A program made the position numbers and the translations under genes. Of a stretch of 64,000 nt of DNA, positions 7,323 to 14,841 are shown one piece after another. The stretch comes from Planctomycetia bacterium (GTDB taxonomy: Bacteria; Planctomycetota; Phycisphaerae; UBA1845; UTPLA1): NCBI GenBank assembly GCA_015200345.1, contig CP054187.1, positions 666,470 to 730,469 of the forward strand. The letters run 5' to 3'. The notes beneath the pieces are model-generated. The model worked only from the letters and a program-made list of their open reading frames with translations. It searched no databases and had not been told where the DNA came from. Position 1 is the stretch's first letter. Every line of letters starts with the position of its first letter.

Positions 7323-8594
7323 TCACTGACGGTGTGGCGCTTCTGGCAACTCGTGCCGCAAGACAATGGTCGATGGAACGACAGGGTAATCGAGAACACA
7401 GCGGTACACGTCGAAGCGCCCCGCGTCCCAACCCAATTCATTGAGGACGTGTCCCACCAGTTTGGGGTACTTCGGAACTCTAGGCACATGCAATACCGAA
7501 GTGCCTCGTCCAAGATACGATGTTGGTTCACAAATGTCCAACTGGTCTCGCACTCTATTGGGCGATGGATAGAATGTCCGGCGGAGATTTTCGCCGTACA
7601 CAATCGATTCAAAGTTGATTTCCCCAAACGTATCCTCACGGATCAACATATCGATGATGACGCTCTCCGTTGGAATGCAGATGTTTGCGCAATTCTCACC
7701 ATAGTGATTGTGCATGTCGCGATAGCGCGCTGCCAAGCCTCGTACGGCATATGCCTCCACGAAGTCAATTGCAGCTGTGTCGCCGACACCGGATCCTGAC
7801 AATTCGTAGTTGAGGAACCCTCGATCAGATTCGAGCATCTCGATTGATGGTATTGGATGAGTGCAAAACGATTCGAGGAGGAACAGGCCGTTGCAGGAAT
7901 GTGAACTTGGTGATACAGCTTCGTAGGTAAAAATACGACGACCCTCCGTATCGTACTCGGAGCTCATCATCCGTGCGATGGTAAGCCGCCCACTGTCACA
8001 AAGCTTTCGCAAGCTCTTGAAAGCGTGAACAGAGACAAGATCAAGTTTGTTGGGGTCGTGGTTGCATGGTTGCACGATGCCACACTTGATGTAGGTGCGC
8101 ACTTGAACCCCCCAAATGAAGCTGTTGCCGCGATAAGCCATGCGCCGATGCACCAAATCAACCGTTCGTCGGTCCGTTTTGGCGCACGCGGTCAACATCA
8201 TCTCAAGCGACGTGCGGTCCCCCGCGTGAACTCGGACCAGCGTTTCAAAACCGCTGAAAGCATCAAGGGCACTTTCGATTGCCGATACAGGCGCGCCTAC
8301 ACCTTGCGCTGCACTCAGAAACATCTTGAACGCAGCCGCCCCCGGAACATACTGGGTCGCCGCAAAGGGATCAGTGCTTTGAACGACTTTCACGATACGC
8401 CAAGCCAGCTTTTTATCGATGTGTAGCTGGCGTGCCAGGGAAAAAGCTCGCCCATCATGTTCATGAATCGCATCAAGCACTTCCCCCAGTGACCCTTGGA
8501 GTTGCCGTAACGTGGCCTCGGCATCCTGAATAAACTTATTCATGGTTTCGGGCGATTTTACAGGGCTTAATACTGCATCGCTACGTTCGTCCAC
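7323..8594 (-). CDS. Hypothetical protein, 423 residues, possible N-terminal helix-turn-helix
   Basis: I do not recognise a named family. Residues 52-69 (SLARQLHIDKKLAWRIVK) look like a helix-turn-helix, preceded by an acidic helical region and followed by DPFAATQYVPGAAAFKMFL. I have a faint memory of similar DNA-binding-like hypothetical proteins in planctomycetes. The rest is globular, with no membrane segment or signal peptide and many aromatic and cysteine residues. A transcription-factor or sensor role is possible but unproven. The gene stands alone between an IS element (4 bp beyond its stop) and the IS3 remnant, with GC content lower than core genes. No clear ribosome-binding site is seen before ATG 8594; ATG 8540 (MNKFIQDAEA) is an alternative start. 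Confidence 0.7.
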   Translation of the reverse strand: MDERSDAVLSPVKSPETMNKFIQDAEATLRQLQGSLGEVLDAIHEHDGRAFSLARQLHIDKKLAWRIVKVVQSTDPFAATQYVPGAAAFKMFLSAAQGVGAPVSAIESALDAFSGFETLVRVHAGDRTSLEMMLTACAKTDRRTVDLVHRRMAYRGNSFIWGVQVRTYIKCGIVQPCNHDPNKLDLVSVHAFKSLRKLCDSGRLTIARMMSSEYDTEGRRIFTYEAVSPSSHSCNGLFLLESFCTHPIPSIEMLESDRGFLNYELSGSGVGDTAAIDFVEAYAVRGLAARYRDMHNHYGENCANICIPTESVIIDMLIREDTFGEINFESIVYGENLRRTFYPSPNRVRDQLDICEPTSYLGRGTSVLHVPRVPKYPKLVGHVLNELGWDAGRFDVYRCVLDYPVVPSTIVLRHELPEAPHRQ

Positions 8595-8798
8595 CCGTTG
8601 AGAAACCTCGCCGACCGGAGAAGCCTACAAAGAAGCATTCGGAATCCCGATCGGCACTACCGTAAAGTTCCCCACGTATAGTAGACACCGTGGTTAAGAG
8701 ATTCTATGCCGCGGCTTCGTAGTCGGCCAGGCTTCGACAGCCCAGGCTCGAGTGCAGCCGCTGGCGATTGTAGAACGCCTCGATCGATCCAAAGATGG

Positions 8799-8828
8799 CC
8801 TGCCTGTGCGTGTCCGCACGCAGACAGG
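8799..8828. repeat. 30-bp palindromic insertion, copy 1 (in frame in transposase)
   Basis: CCTGCCTGTGCG, a 5-base loop TGTCC, then GCACGCAGACAGG. The arms are imperfect inverted repeats. The 12-base and 13-base arms are identical to those of the copy at 9394-9420, where the loop is 2 bases. It interrupts the transposase frame with a net gain of 10 codons relative to the family's usual GDARQAIFGSIEAF. Confidence 0.8.
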
Positions 8829-9393
8829 CCTTCCTGGCGTCACCCCGCGTGGCATACCGTGCCTCGTGGACCAGTTCTCGTTTGAGTGTTGCAGAGAAGC
8901 TCTCCATGACCGCATTGTCATAGACTTCGCCCCTGCGGCTCATGCTGCACACCATGCCATGTGCCGAGAGCATCAGCTGAAAGACCCCGCTGGCGTACTG
9001 GCTGCCACGATCCGAATGATGTATCAGCCCCTTCGGCGGGTTCCGCTGCGCAATCCCCATCGCCAACGCATCGATCACCAGATCGCGGGTCATCCGCTCA
9101 CGAATCGACCAGCCCACGATGCGTCGCGAATACCGATCCAGCGTCGTGGCCAGATACAGCCAGCCTTTATCCGTGGGGATGTAGGTGATGTCGCTGACCC
9201 ACACCTGGTTGGGCGCACTGCGCTCGAACTCGCGAGCCAACTTGTTCTCGGCCACGGGCAGGCCGTGCGATGAATCCGTCGTTTTCACCTTGTACTGGCT
9301 GCGACGGGGTCATGCTTTCAGGCCGTCCTGACGCATGATTTTCGCCACCGTGTTCACACAGCAGTTCACTCCGTTGGCCTTGATCGCCGCGTA

Positions 9394-9420
9394 CCTGCCT
9401 GTGCGCTGCACGCAGACAGG
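9394..9420. repeat. 27-bp palindromic insertion, copy 2 (at a deletion junction)
   Basis: CCTGCCTGTGCG, loop CT, then GCACGCAGACAGG: the same arms as the copy at 8799-8828 with a shorter loop. It lies precisely where the orfA part of the IS3 remnant jumps into the orfB part, contributing roughly PVCVQRTGR to the conceptual protein. Confidence 0.8.
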
Positions 9421-9615
9421 GCGGTAGAGGGCGTTGACCGGAATGTCCAGGTCGGCCGCCACCTCGGGAACCGTCATCCCCGGCTGGGCGGCCAACTCAA
9501 CGGCCTGTGACTTTGAAATCCTTGACATACCGTCTGCGGGCCTTTTCCTGACTCACGGAACACCTCCTGCGAGTTCCATTGTCTCGCTTCTGGGTGTCCA
9601 CTAACAGTGGGGAAC

Positions 9616-9909
9616 CTCAAAAAAACGAAGATTATGGGACATCACCCATCACCCTTCTGGCACGCATAAAGCTCAAATAATACTCGGTGCTTGACCCACT
9701 AATCATTGGACTCGACGTGCAGGAATAGTTCCAGAAAAATTGCTTGACATTCATCTCGGAATTTTGTTATGCTGGCAGCTGTCCTGTAGGTAGGGATTCC
9801 GACTTGCGGAGGGGTGCTTCGGTGAAACGGCGTCTTCATTCTTTGCTTTGTGGCAGGATTGAGTTCGCACCCGTGCCGTTTTGCCAAACTTGGAACAAGG
9901 AGCGATGAG
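9616..9909. other. Intergenic region between IS remnant and PEP-CTERM gene
   Basis: AT-richer spacer of about 290 bp. It contains no supported gene. A good ribosome-binding site, AAGGAG at 9898-9903, lies 6 bp before ATG 9910. The stretch TTGACC (9692) and TTGCTTGACAT (9738-9748) are possible -35-like elements, but no matching -10 can be claimed with confidence. Confidence 0.4.
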
Positions 9910-11088
9910 ATGTCCAAAACAATGGGCAATGGTCAAAGCGGGTCGGCGATGATCCGTTTGTGGGCTGTCGGGCTTGCATTCGCGAGTACAAGCGTGCCGG
10001 CGCACGCCGGGATATGGACCTTCACACATCTGACCGCACCTAATGCCACTCAATCTCAGGTTCGGGGTGTGTCCCCAGGCGTCGGGCAGCAGAGTGGGTA
10101 CGTTCGCATCGGCAGCAACTGGAGAGCCAGCACATGGAACGGGTCCACCGCCACTTGGACTGACCTCCACCCCGCTGGTGCGACCCACTCCTTCGCCCAC
10201 AAGACCGACGGCATCCAGCAGGTTGGCGACTTCTCCGCTACTGGAATTGTCGCGCACGCAGCGCTGTGGAGCGGCACTGCCGCGTCGTTTGTCGATCTGA
10301 ATCCGGCCGGGGCGACCACTTCTTTCGCCTCGGATGTCGAGAACGGTATTCAGGTTGGACGGGCCAACGTCGGTGGCGTGTTCCAGGCAAGCGTGTGGAG
10401 CGGGTCGGCGGCGTCCTGGACCAGCCTGCACCCGAGCGGTGCAACCCGTTCGGCCTTGTTCACCATGGACAACGGGCAGTTCGCAGGCTTTGCTGAGTTC
10501 GGCGGACCTGGGCGAGCCAGCCTGTGGACCAGTGCGTCCCCGAGCTCGTTCGTCAATCTCGACCCAGGCATCGACCCAAGCTGGATCTCCGAAGTCTGGG
10601 GCATGCAGGGCGGGCAGCAGGTGGGTGACTACGGACCGTTGATCAACGGTTTTAGCGCGGCGTTGTGGACCGGTTCCGCGGCCTCGTACGTGAATTTGAT
10701 GCCCGCCGGCGGCTTGGAGTCCAGCGCGTTCGCCGTTCACTCTGGATATCAGGTTGGCTATACGAACTTCGGTAGTGGAGCGGTCGCGGGCATTTGGAAC
10801 GGGACTGCGGCGAGCTGGGAAGACCTGAGCGTCAATTTCCCGAGCTCATTTGGAATCCACGTCAGGTCCTTCGCACGCGATGTATGGACAGACGGGAACA
10901 CGCTCTACGTGGCGGGGTACGGAGAGTTCTTCGACCTAAGTACGTTCACACAGACGCAGCAGGGATTCCTGATGACGCGGCCCATCCCCGAGCCGGGATC
11001 TGCCTTGATGATGGCGATCGCGGGAATCGCCGCGATCCCTCGTCGTCGCCGCGATCGCCGAGCAGCCACAGGTCGCCGGGCTGGGTGA
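9910..11088 (+). CDS. Secreted PEP-CTERM protein with six tandem beta-type repeats
   Basis: The protein starts at ATG 9910 after AAGGAG. A signal peptide (WAVGLAFASTSVPAHA) ends near residue 36. The body is six repeats of about 45 residues built on A-x-W-x-G-[ST]-A-A-S-[WFY]-x-x-L-x-P-x-G, likely forming a propeller or solenoid on the cell surface. The C-terminus is a PEP-CTERM signal (IPEPGS, a short hydrophobic helix, then RRRRDRR), the substrate of an exosortase not encoded in this window. The last about 10 codons (AATGRRAG) are read from a truncated ParB-domain gene on the other strand: the native 3' end was cut at about 11057 and the frame runs into foreign DNA. The sorting signal is still present, so the product may be functional. 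Confidence 0.85.
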   Translation: MSKTMGNGQSGSAMIRLWAVGLAFASTSVPAHAGIWTFTHLTAPNATQSQVRGVSPGVGQQSGYVRIGSNWRASTWNGSTATWTDLHPAGATHSFAHKTDGIQQVGDFSATGIVAHAALWSGTAASFVDLNPAGATTSFASDVENGIQVGRANVGGVFQASVWSGSAASWTSLHPSGATRSALFTMDNGQFAGFAEFGGPGRASLWTSASPSSFVNLDPGIDPSWISEVWGMQGGQQVGDYGPLINGFSAALWTGSAASYVNLMPAGGLESSAFAVHSGYQVGYTNFGSGAVAGIWNGTAASWEDLSVNFPSSFGIHVRSFARDVWTDGNTLYVAGYGEFFDLSTFTQTQQGFLMTRPIPEPGSALMMAIAGIAAIPRRRRDRRAATGRRAG

Positions 11089-11489
11089 CCGCCGCATCCG
11101 GCGGCTCGGGTACGTCGTCGGGGTCGGTCAGCCCCGGCTTCACGCCGGGGTAGAGCAGCATGGCCAGCTCGTCGGCGTCGAATCCGAGCAGCGACCAGGT
11201 GATGCCGGCGTCCTTCAGCTCGGCCAGCTCGATCGGCAGCAGCTCCAGGTTCCACTCCGCCAGTTCGGCGGTCTTGTTGTCGGCGATGCGGTACGCGCGG
11301 ACCTGATCCGGCGTCAGGTCCGTGGCGACGTGGACTGGAACCTCGGTCAACCCGAGCTTCTGCGCCGCCCGCCAGCGCGTGTGCCCGCAGACGATGACGC
11401 CGGCGGCGTCGACCACGATGGGCTGCCTGAACCCGAAGCGCCGAATCGACTCGGCGACGGCGTCGACCGCCGCGTCATTGATGCGGGGA
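11057..11489 (-). pseudogene. ParB-like nuclease domain, fragment of a phage-type ParB/DNA-methylase gene
   Basis: The minus-strand frame is open from 11489 to about 11057 and reads INDAAVDAVAESIRRFGFRQ, then GVIVCGHTRWRAAQKLGL, DLTPDQVRAYRIADNKTAEL and ending AVTQPGDLWLLGD. This is the ParB/sulfiredoxin-like domain that in phages and plasmids is fused to a DNA methyltransferase whose next residues would be HRLLCGDS. Both ends are missing: the 5' side abuts a RAYT terminus, and the 3' side runs into the end of the PEP-CTERM gene. An ATG at 11416 is internal to the domain. Probably a relic of a prophage or plasmid. Confidence 0.85.
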
Positions 11490-11680
11490 GAATTAAAGGG
11501 GACATTCTACTTTTCTATCTCCCTGGGGCGGCCGGGGGCGAAGGCTGGAGTCAGGTCCAGCCGCGATGCGGAGCGGTGTCCAACTCGGGCCACCGACCGC
11601 GACGCGAGCAGTTCGTGGCAAGAAGTTACTTTTGCGGAGGTGACTTGACCCATCAATAATTCAGAATGTCCCCTTTAATC
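11490..11680 (-). mobile_element. Internally deleted RAYT element (MITE-like, 191 bp)
   Basis: Bounded by AATTAAAGGGGACATTCTAC (11491-11510) and GAATGTCCCCTTTAAT (11664-11679). The first about 95 bp match the reverse complement of the RAYT gene's 3' end (CTTCGCCCCCGG and CAGCCGCG blocks), with point changes. The last about 30 bp match the RAYT left end (CCCATCAATAATTCAGAATG). The coding middle is gone. It lies between the ParB fragment and the second PEP-CTERM gene. Confidence 0.8.
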
Positions 11681-11853
11681 TCCGGCGGCGGGGGTATCAC
11701 CGGAACGGGAAATGGGCGCGCACGAATGACCCATTGCAGATGCACGGGTGGGGCGTGCCTGACTCATAAGGTGCATGAGGAGAGAGTCGCGTGCGGGCGG
11801 CGCGGCGCAGCCGCGCCACCCGCAGGCATCGTTTGCGATCGTGCGTGTGGAGA
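11681..11853. other. Intergenic spacer, no gene seen
   Basis: GC-rich spacer between the RAYT derivative and the end of the minus-strand PEP-CTERM gene. Short open stretches exist, but none has family features or a ribosome-binding site. Confidence 0.3.
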
Positions 11854-12531
11854 CTAGCGCCGACGCCGCAATCCCGCCATCAACCCGGCGGCCAGCAAGG
11901 TAAGCGTCGCTGGCTCGGGTATGATATTGAATTCCACGGCGTCCACGTAAGCCCGTTCGTTATCGGGAAGCTCTGCGTTTCTATAACCGACCTGCACGAC
12001 AATCCAGCGCGTCCCCACAGGGATCGGATCAGTCGCGCTGATCAGTTGCCAAGTTTCCGCGTTGGGGTCCACGTCGTAGAGCCAATTCGTCGAGTTGATG
12101 GGGCTTCCCCAACCATTGGGGCCGTCAAAGTAAAACAGTGCGGGCCAAAAGATCTGGCCAGACAGGTAGGTGTTCACCCACGCCGACAAATCTGCCACGG
12201 CGCCGCCCGAATCGATCAGGGTCGCGAAGCTGCTCACGTCGACCGCCTGAAACGCCTGCGTGACGACCCCACCCTCGTCCTCCATGTACAGCATGTGCTG
12301 TAAATGAAACGGCGTCACACCCCGCTCGGCCGTGACTTCGCCGCCCCTTTCCGCGCCCCAGAACCCGGAGCTGAACGGCGGCCCGACTACGGCACCCAGA
12401 CTGGGAAGCGGATCGATGCCGTTCTCGAAACTCCAGTCGGACAGCGGAGTGGCCCGCGCCGACGCGACGGAAAGAACAGCGAAGATCGAGCATGCGATCA
12501 CGGACCACAACTTCACTTGCCTCATTTTCAT
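11854..12531 (-). CDS. PEP-CTERM sorting-domain protein
   Basis: A 225-residue exported protein. ATG 12531 (MKMRQVKLWSVIACSIFAVL) has GGGAG about 13 bp upstream; an upstream in-frame extension to 12696 lacks family features. The signal peptide ends near ARA. The mature domain begins with LSDWSFENG, typical of PEP-CTERM proteins with a carbohydrate-binding-like jelly-roll, and includes RWIVVQVGYRN. The C-terminus is IPEPATLTLLAAGLMAGLRR followed by RR, a textbook PEP-CTERM tripartite tail. It would be processed by an exosortase and placed in the envelope or matrix. It is convergent with the RAYT derivative. Confidence 0.88.
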   Translation of the reverse strand: MKMRQVKLWSVIACSIFAVLSVASARATPLSDWSFENGIDPLPSLGAVVGPPFSSGFWGAERGGEVTAERGVTPFHLQHMLYMEDEGGVVTQAFQAVDVSSFATLIDSGGAVADLSAWVNTYLSGQIFWPALFYFDGPNGWGSPINSTNWLYDVDPNAETWQLISATDPIPVGTRWIVVQVGYRNAELPDNERAYVDAVEFNIIPEPATLTLLAAGLMAGLRRRR

Positions 12532-12733
12532 TGTGACATTTCTCCCTGCGAATTGGTGGCGATCCTCCTCTCTCAAACGGCCCCGGCAGCGCCACCGCCT
12601 GCCGGGTCGCCTACCCGAAACACACCGGTGCCGGCACAACCGACCGGCGGCCGATCCTGAAGTGGGCGTGGTACTACCCAATGCGGAACATCGCAAGACC
12701 TTCTTTCTCCTCCGCAGAGTTGAAGACCGCGTA

Positions 12734-12794
12734 TCAGAACCCCCGCGCCAAGCGGGGGGGGCAAAGGCCCGCTGTCAGACGCAACGGGTTCTGA
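12734..12794. repeat. Nested inverted repeat (cruciform-type)
   Basis: Outer arms TCAGAACCC (12734-12742) and GGGTTCTGA (12786-12794) enclose an inner hairpin CCCCCGC-GCCAA-GCGGGGG (12740-12758). It lies in the 5' flank of the minus-strand PEP-CTERM gene, in an otherwise gene-free 300-bp stretch. A related opening, GTATCAGAGC, precedes the G-rich repeat near 40950. Confidence 0.55.
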
Positions 12795-12844
12795 TGAAGC
12801 GAAAATATAACCTAGGGCCGTGTGCGAAGTCAAGACAATTTTCC

Positions 12845-13041
12845 GGAAATTAAAGGGAGCATTCCGAATTATTGACGGGAAATTAAAAGGAAATTAAAGG
12901 GGACATTCCGGGAAATTAAAGGGGACATTCCGAATTATTGATGGGGGCTGGCTATTCCGCCAGAGTGCCTTCATGCCTCGAACTGCTCGCACCTCGGTCG
13001 GCGGTGTTTGTTATCACGTGATCAATCGCGGCAACGGCCGC
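12845..13041 (+). mobile_element. Pile-up of RAYT left ends followed by a RAYT 5' fragment
   Basis: Four successive copies or part-copies of the RAYT left end occur: 12845-12878 (GGAAATTAAAGGGAGCATTC and CGAATTATTGACGG), 12879-12888 (only GGAAATTAAA), 12889-12909 (GGAAATTAAAGGGGACATTC plus C) and from 12910 the full end running into the leader and the transposase start at ATG 12973. The coding part stops at about 13041 after 23 codons. The array looks like repeated insertions or template-switching at the same terminus. Confidence 0.8.
12973..13041 (+). pseudogene. RAYT transposase, first 23 codons only
   Basis: Reads MPRTARTSVGGVCYHVINRG then NGR before the match to other copies ends at GGCCGC. 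It preserves the undamaged N-terminal reading frame and shows that the copy at 2934 has lost one base. No catalytic motif remains. Confidence 0.8.
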
Positions 13042-13128
13042 ATCCCCGGCGCGTCGTGATACCAGGACACCTGCGCGGCATCCATCGAACCCATCTCCGT
13101 TCATTCCCAGTTCGCTGCTCCGACGGCC

Positions 13129-13695
13129 TCACCCCGTTCCATCGCGCGGTTTGCGGCGGATCGCGCCGGCTTTGAAAGGCTCGTCGGCCTGCGGCAGTTT
13201 GCGCTGGAGCTTCCATCGCTCGATGAACCAGTGCGGATCGCGGCGGTATTCGTCGATCACGCGCCAGGTGTAATGCTCGCCACACTCCGGGCATCGACGA
13301 TTGTCTTGCAACCCCGTCAGGTTATAGCCGCAGTGAATGCAGAACGGCTCCTTGCGAGCCTTGATCGCCTTGCGGACGACGAAGCCCCCCAGCGACAGCA
13401 GAATCGCCCCGGCGAACAGCAACCCCTTCGCCCCCAGCACCAACAGCAGGCTGGCCATCGGCGGATAGAAAAACGCCCCTGCGATCACCAGCAGCATCAC
13501 CGCCATCGGCACGGCCAGCACCCACCGCCAGCCGACGAAATGCAGCCCATCGCGCCAGCTCGGCCGCCACCATTGCACCGATTCCGGCGCCGCGCGCACG
13601 TCGCTGGGCGTCCCGACGACGGCCGGGGGCACCTGCGCCTCGAGCGGGCGAGCGTCCTCGAGGTCCGATTCATCGGGCGGCGATGTGTCAGGCAT
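13129..13695 (-). CDS. Zinc-ribbon membrane protein
   Basis: A 188-residue protein of unknown role. After a proline- and acid-rich N-terminus come two hydrophobic segments at about residues 59-78 and 83-105, then a zinc ribbon CIHCGYNLTGL...RRCPECGEHY, a form very frequent in planctomycete proteins. The basic C-terminal tail is probably cytoplasmic. It lies 6 bp downstream of the SGNH hydrolase gene on the same strand, suggesting one transcript. RAYT debris begins about 90 bp beyond its stop. Confidence 0.75.
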   Translation of the reverse strand: MPDTSPPDESDLEDARPLEAQVPPAVVGTPSDVRAAPESVQWWRPSWRDGLHFVGWRWVLAVPMAVMLLVIAGAFFYPPMASLLLVLGAKGLLFAGAILLSLGGFVVRKAIKARKEPFCIHCGYNLTGLQDNRRCPECGEHYTWRVIDEYRRDPHWFIERWKLQRKLPQADEPFKAGAIRRKPRDGTG

Positions 13696-13701
13696 GTTAA
13701 T

Positions 13702-14841
13702 TCAGTCCCTGCTTGGCCGCGGGGCGCCGCGCAGCGCCTCGGCAATGCACCGGGCGACGGCCTCATGCCCGCGCGGCGAAAGATGCGTCACGTCCAGGTG
13801 CGAATCACCCACTGCCATTAATGCAGCGTTCACGTCGATGATTTGCAGTCCCGACGCGCGAGCCAGCGCCATCGCCGTGCGGCCCATTTCACTGTGCTGG
13901 CGATCGGAGGGATCCATTTCATACCGCACCGGAATATAGACAAAATAGATTTTCGCGCCCAGCCGTATCGCGCATTGCGCGAGACCCGCCAGTTGCCGAC
14001 CCAGCCACGCGTGTTCCGGCGACGTCTTATCCGCCACGGCGATCAGGCACCGCTCGTGCGACCGCGACCGGCGGCCGTACGCGAACGGCTCCAGGCACAA
14101 ATTGACCAGCGCCGAGCGCTTTTGAAACTTGAGCATCAGGCCCGACAGGCCGCCCGGTTCCGCGCTGTGGGCACTGGGTCCGAAATGACGCTTGAGCACG
14201 TCAGCGTGGTAGGCCGGATTGGGGATCGAATCGGGCGGGAACTCCGGCAGCTTCTGATCGACTTGGATCGCGAACTGCTCCAGCGGCTCGTCCACGTCGT
14301 TCGGGCAGTAGCAGACAATGACGTCATCGGGTTGATACGTCGCGCCGCGCGTCTCAAGCCAGATGCGCTCGCTGTAAGTGTTGTACCCCCCCACGCCGGT
14401 GTTCATCACCTCGCATCCAGGCAGCATCGTCTCCAGCTTCGACGAGAAAACATCCTCAATGGGCACACCCAAACCAAACAAGACCGAGTCGCCGAGGCAC
14501 AGAATGCGGCGGACGCCCGCTGGTTTGGGCCGCGCATGAATTCGATCACTTCGCATTCCTTCGGAATTGATGCGATACTCGGCGGGAGGCCCGCGATAAG
14601 TAAATGTGACGCTGGATGACGGCTTCAATTCATAAATGAGCGGGCCGCCGTCGGAAACAGGCTGCTGAATCGTCCGTAATCGAGCGAGCCAGTCCGGCTG
14701 GAGGCGGAGCGGACCGAATCCGGCGAGTCGGGCGGTTAGCTCCGCCAAGCCGGCCGCGAACAAACAGGCCAACGCGAAGGCCAGGAGCTTTGTTCGCCGG
14801 CGCACTCGCCGGTGTGGCGTCCGGGTGGTTTCAGTCTGCAC
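13702..14841 (-). CDS. SGNH/GDSL-family hydrolase, membrane-anchored
   Basis: A 379-residue protein with an N-terminal membrane anchor (LLAFALACLFAAGLAEL) and an extracytoplasmic SGNH hydrolase domain. Block I is ILCLGDSVLFGLG with the nucleophile Ser; a GVGGYNTY segment gives the Gly block; YCPNDVDEP gives the Asn block; and VTHLSPRGH gives the catalytic Asp/His block. Such proteins remove acyl groups from cell-surface sugars or lipids; the substrate is not predictable. The gene is divergent from lexA across a 670-bp spacer and precedes the zinc-ribbon protein by 6 bp. Confidence 0.85.
   Translation of the reverse strand: MQTETTRTPHRRVRRRTKLLAFALACLFAAGLAELTARLAGFGPLRLQPDWLARLRTIQQPVSDGGPLIYELKPSSSVTFTYRGPPAEYRINSEGMRSDRIHARPKPAGVRRILCLGDSVLFGLGVPIEDVFSSKLETMLPGCEVMNTGVGGYNTYSERIWLETRGATYQPDDVIVCYCPNDVDEPLEQFAIQVDQKLPEFPPDSIPNPAYHADVLKRHFGPSAHSAEPGGLSGLMLKFQKRSALVNLCLEPFAYGRRSRSHERCLIAVADKTSPEHAWLGRQLAGLAQCAIRLGAKIYFVYIPVRYEMDPSDRQHSEMGRTAMALARASGLQIIDVNAALMAVGDSHLDVTHLSPRGHEAVARCIAEALRGAPRPSRD

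Larger units (their letters stand above)
8704..9528 (-). pseudogene. IS3-family transposase remnant (orfA start joined to orfB, in-frame stop)
   Basis: The N-terminal 36 codons (from ATG 9528, MSRISKSQAVELAAQPGMTV) are from orfA. They join through a small palindrome to the HTH_21 part of orfB (AAIKANGVNCCVNTVAKIM), so several hundred bases between are deleted. After GLKA there is a TGA at about 9310, with the same frame reopening as RRSQYKVKTTD. The DDE core is otherwise intact: VSDITYI, IHHSDRGSQYAS and NAVMESFSATLKRE. A 30-bp insertion adds KACLRADTHR between GDAR and QAIFGSIEAF without breaking frame. It is non-functional as a whole, though a shortened catalytic domain could be made from ATG 9288. 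Confidence 0.88.
8667..9615 (-). mobile_element. Decayed IS3-family element with terminal inverted repeats
   Basis: The remnant is bounded by GTTCCCCAC (8667-8675) and its complement GTGGGGAAC (9607-9615); matching continues inward as AGTAGACACC and AGTGGACACC. It is unrelated in sequence to the TGTATCG-ended IS in this window. Compared with a normal element of about 1.2-1.3 kb it has lost the region joining orfA to orfB and carries two small palindromic insertions. No clear target duplication is seen. Confidence 0.8.

Noticed and set aside
8704..9288. A functional stand-alone transposase from ATG 9288
   Set aside because: The HTH and upstream orfB part are separated by a stop and the orfA-orfB region is deleted, so a working transposase is unlikely.
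12845..12960. CRISPR array
   Set aside because: Repeats are short, head to tail without unique spacers, and clearly derive from RAYT left ends.
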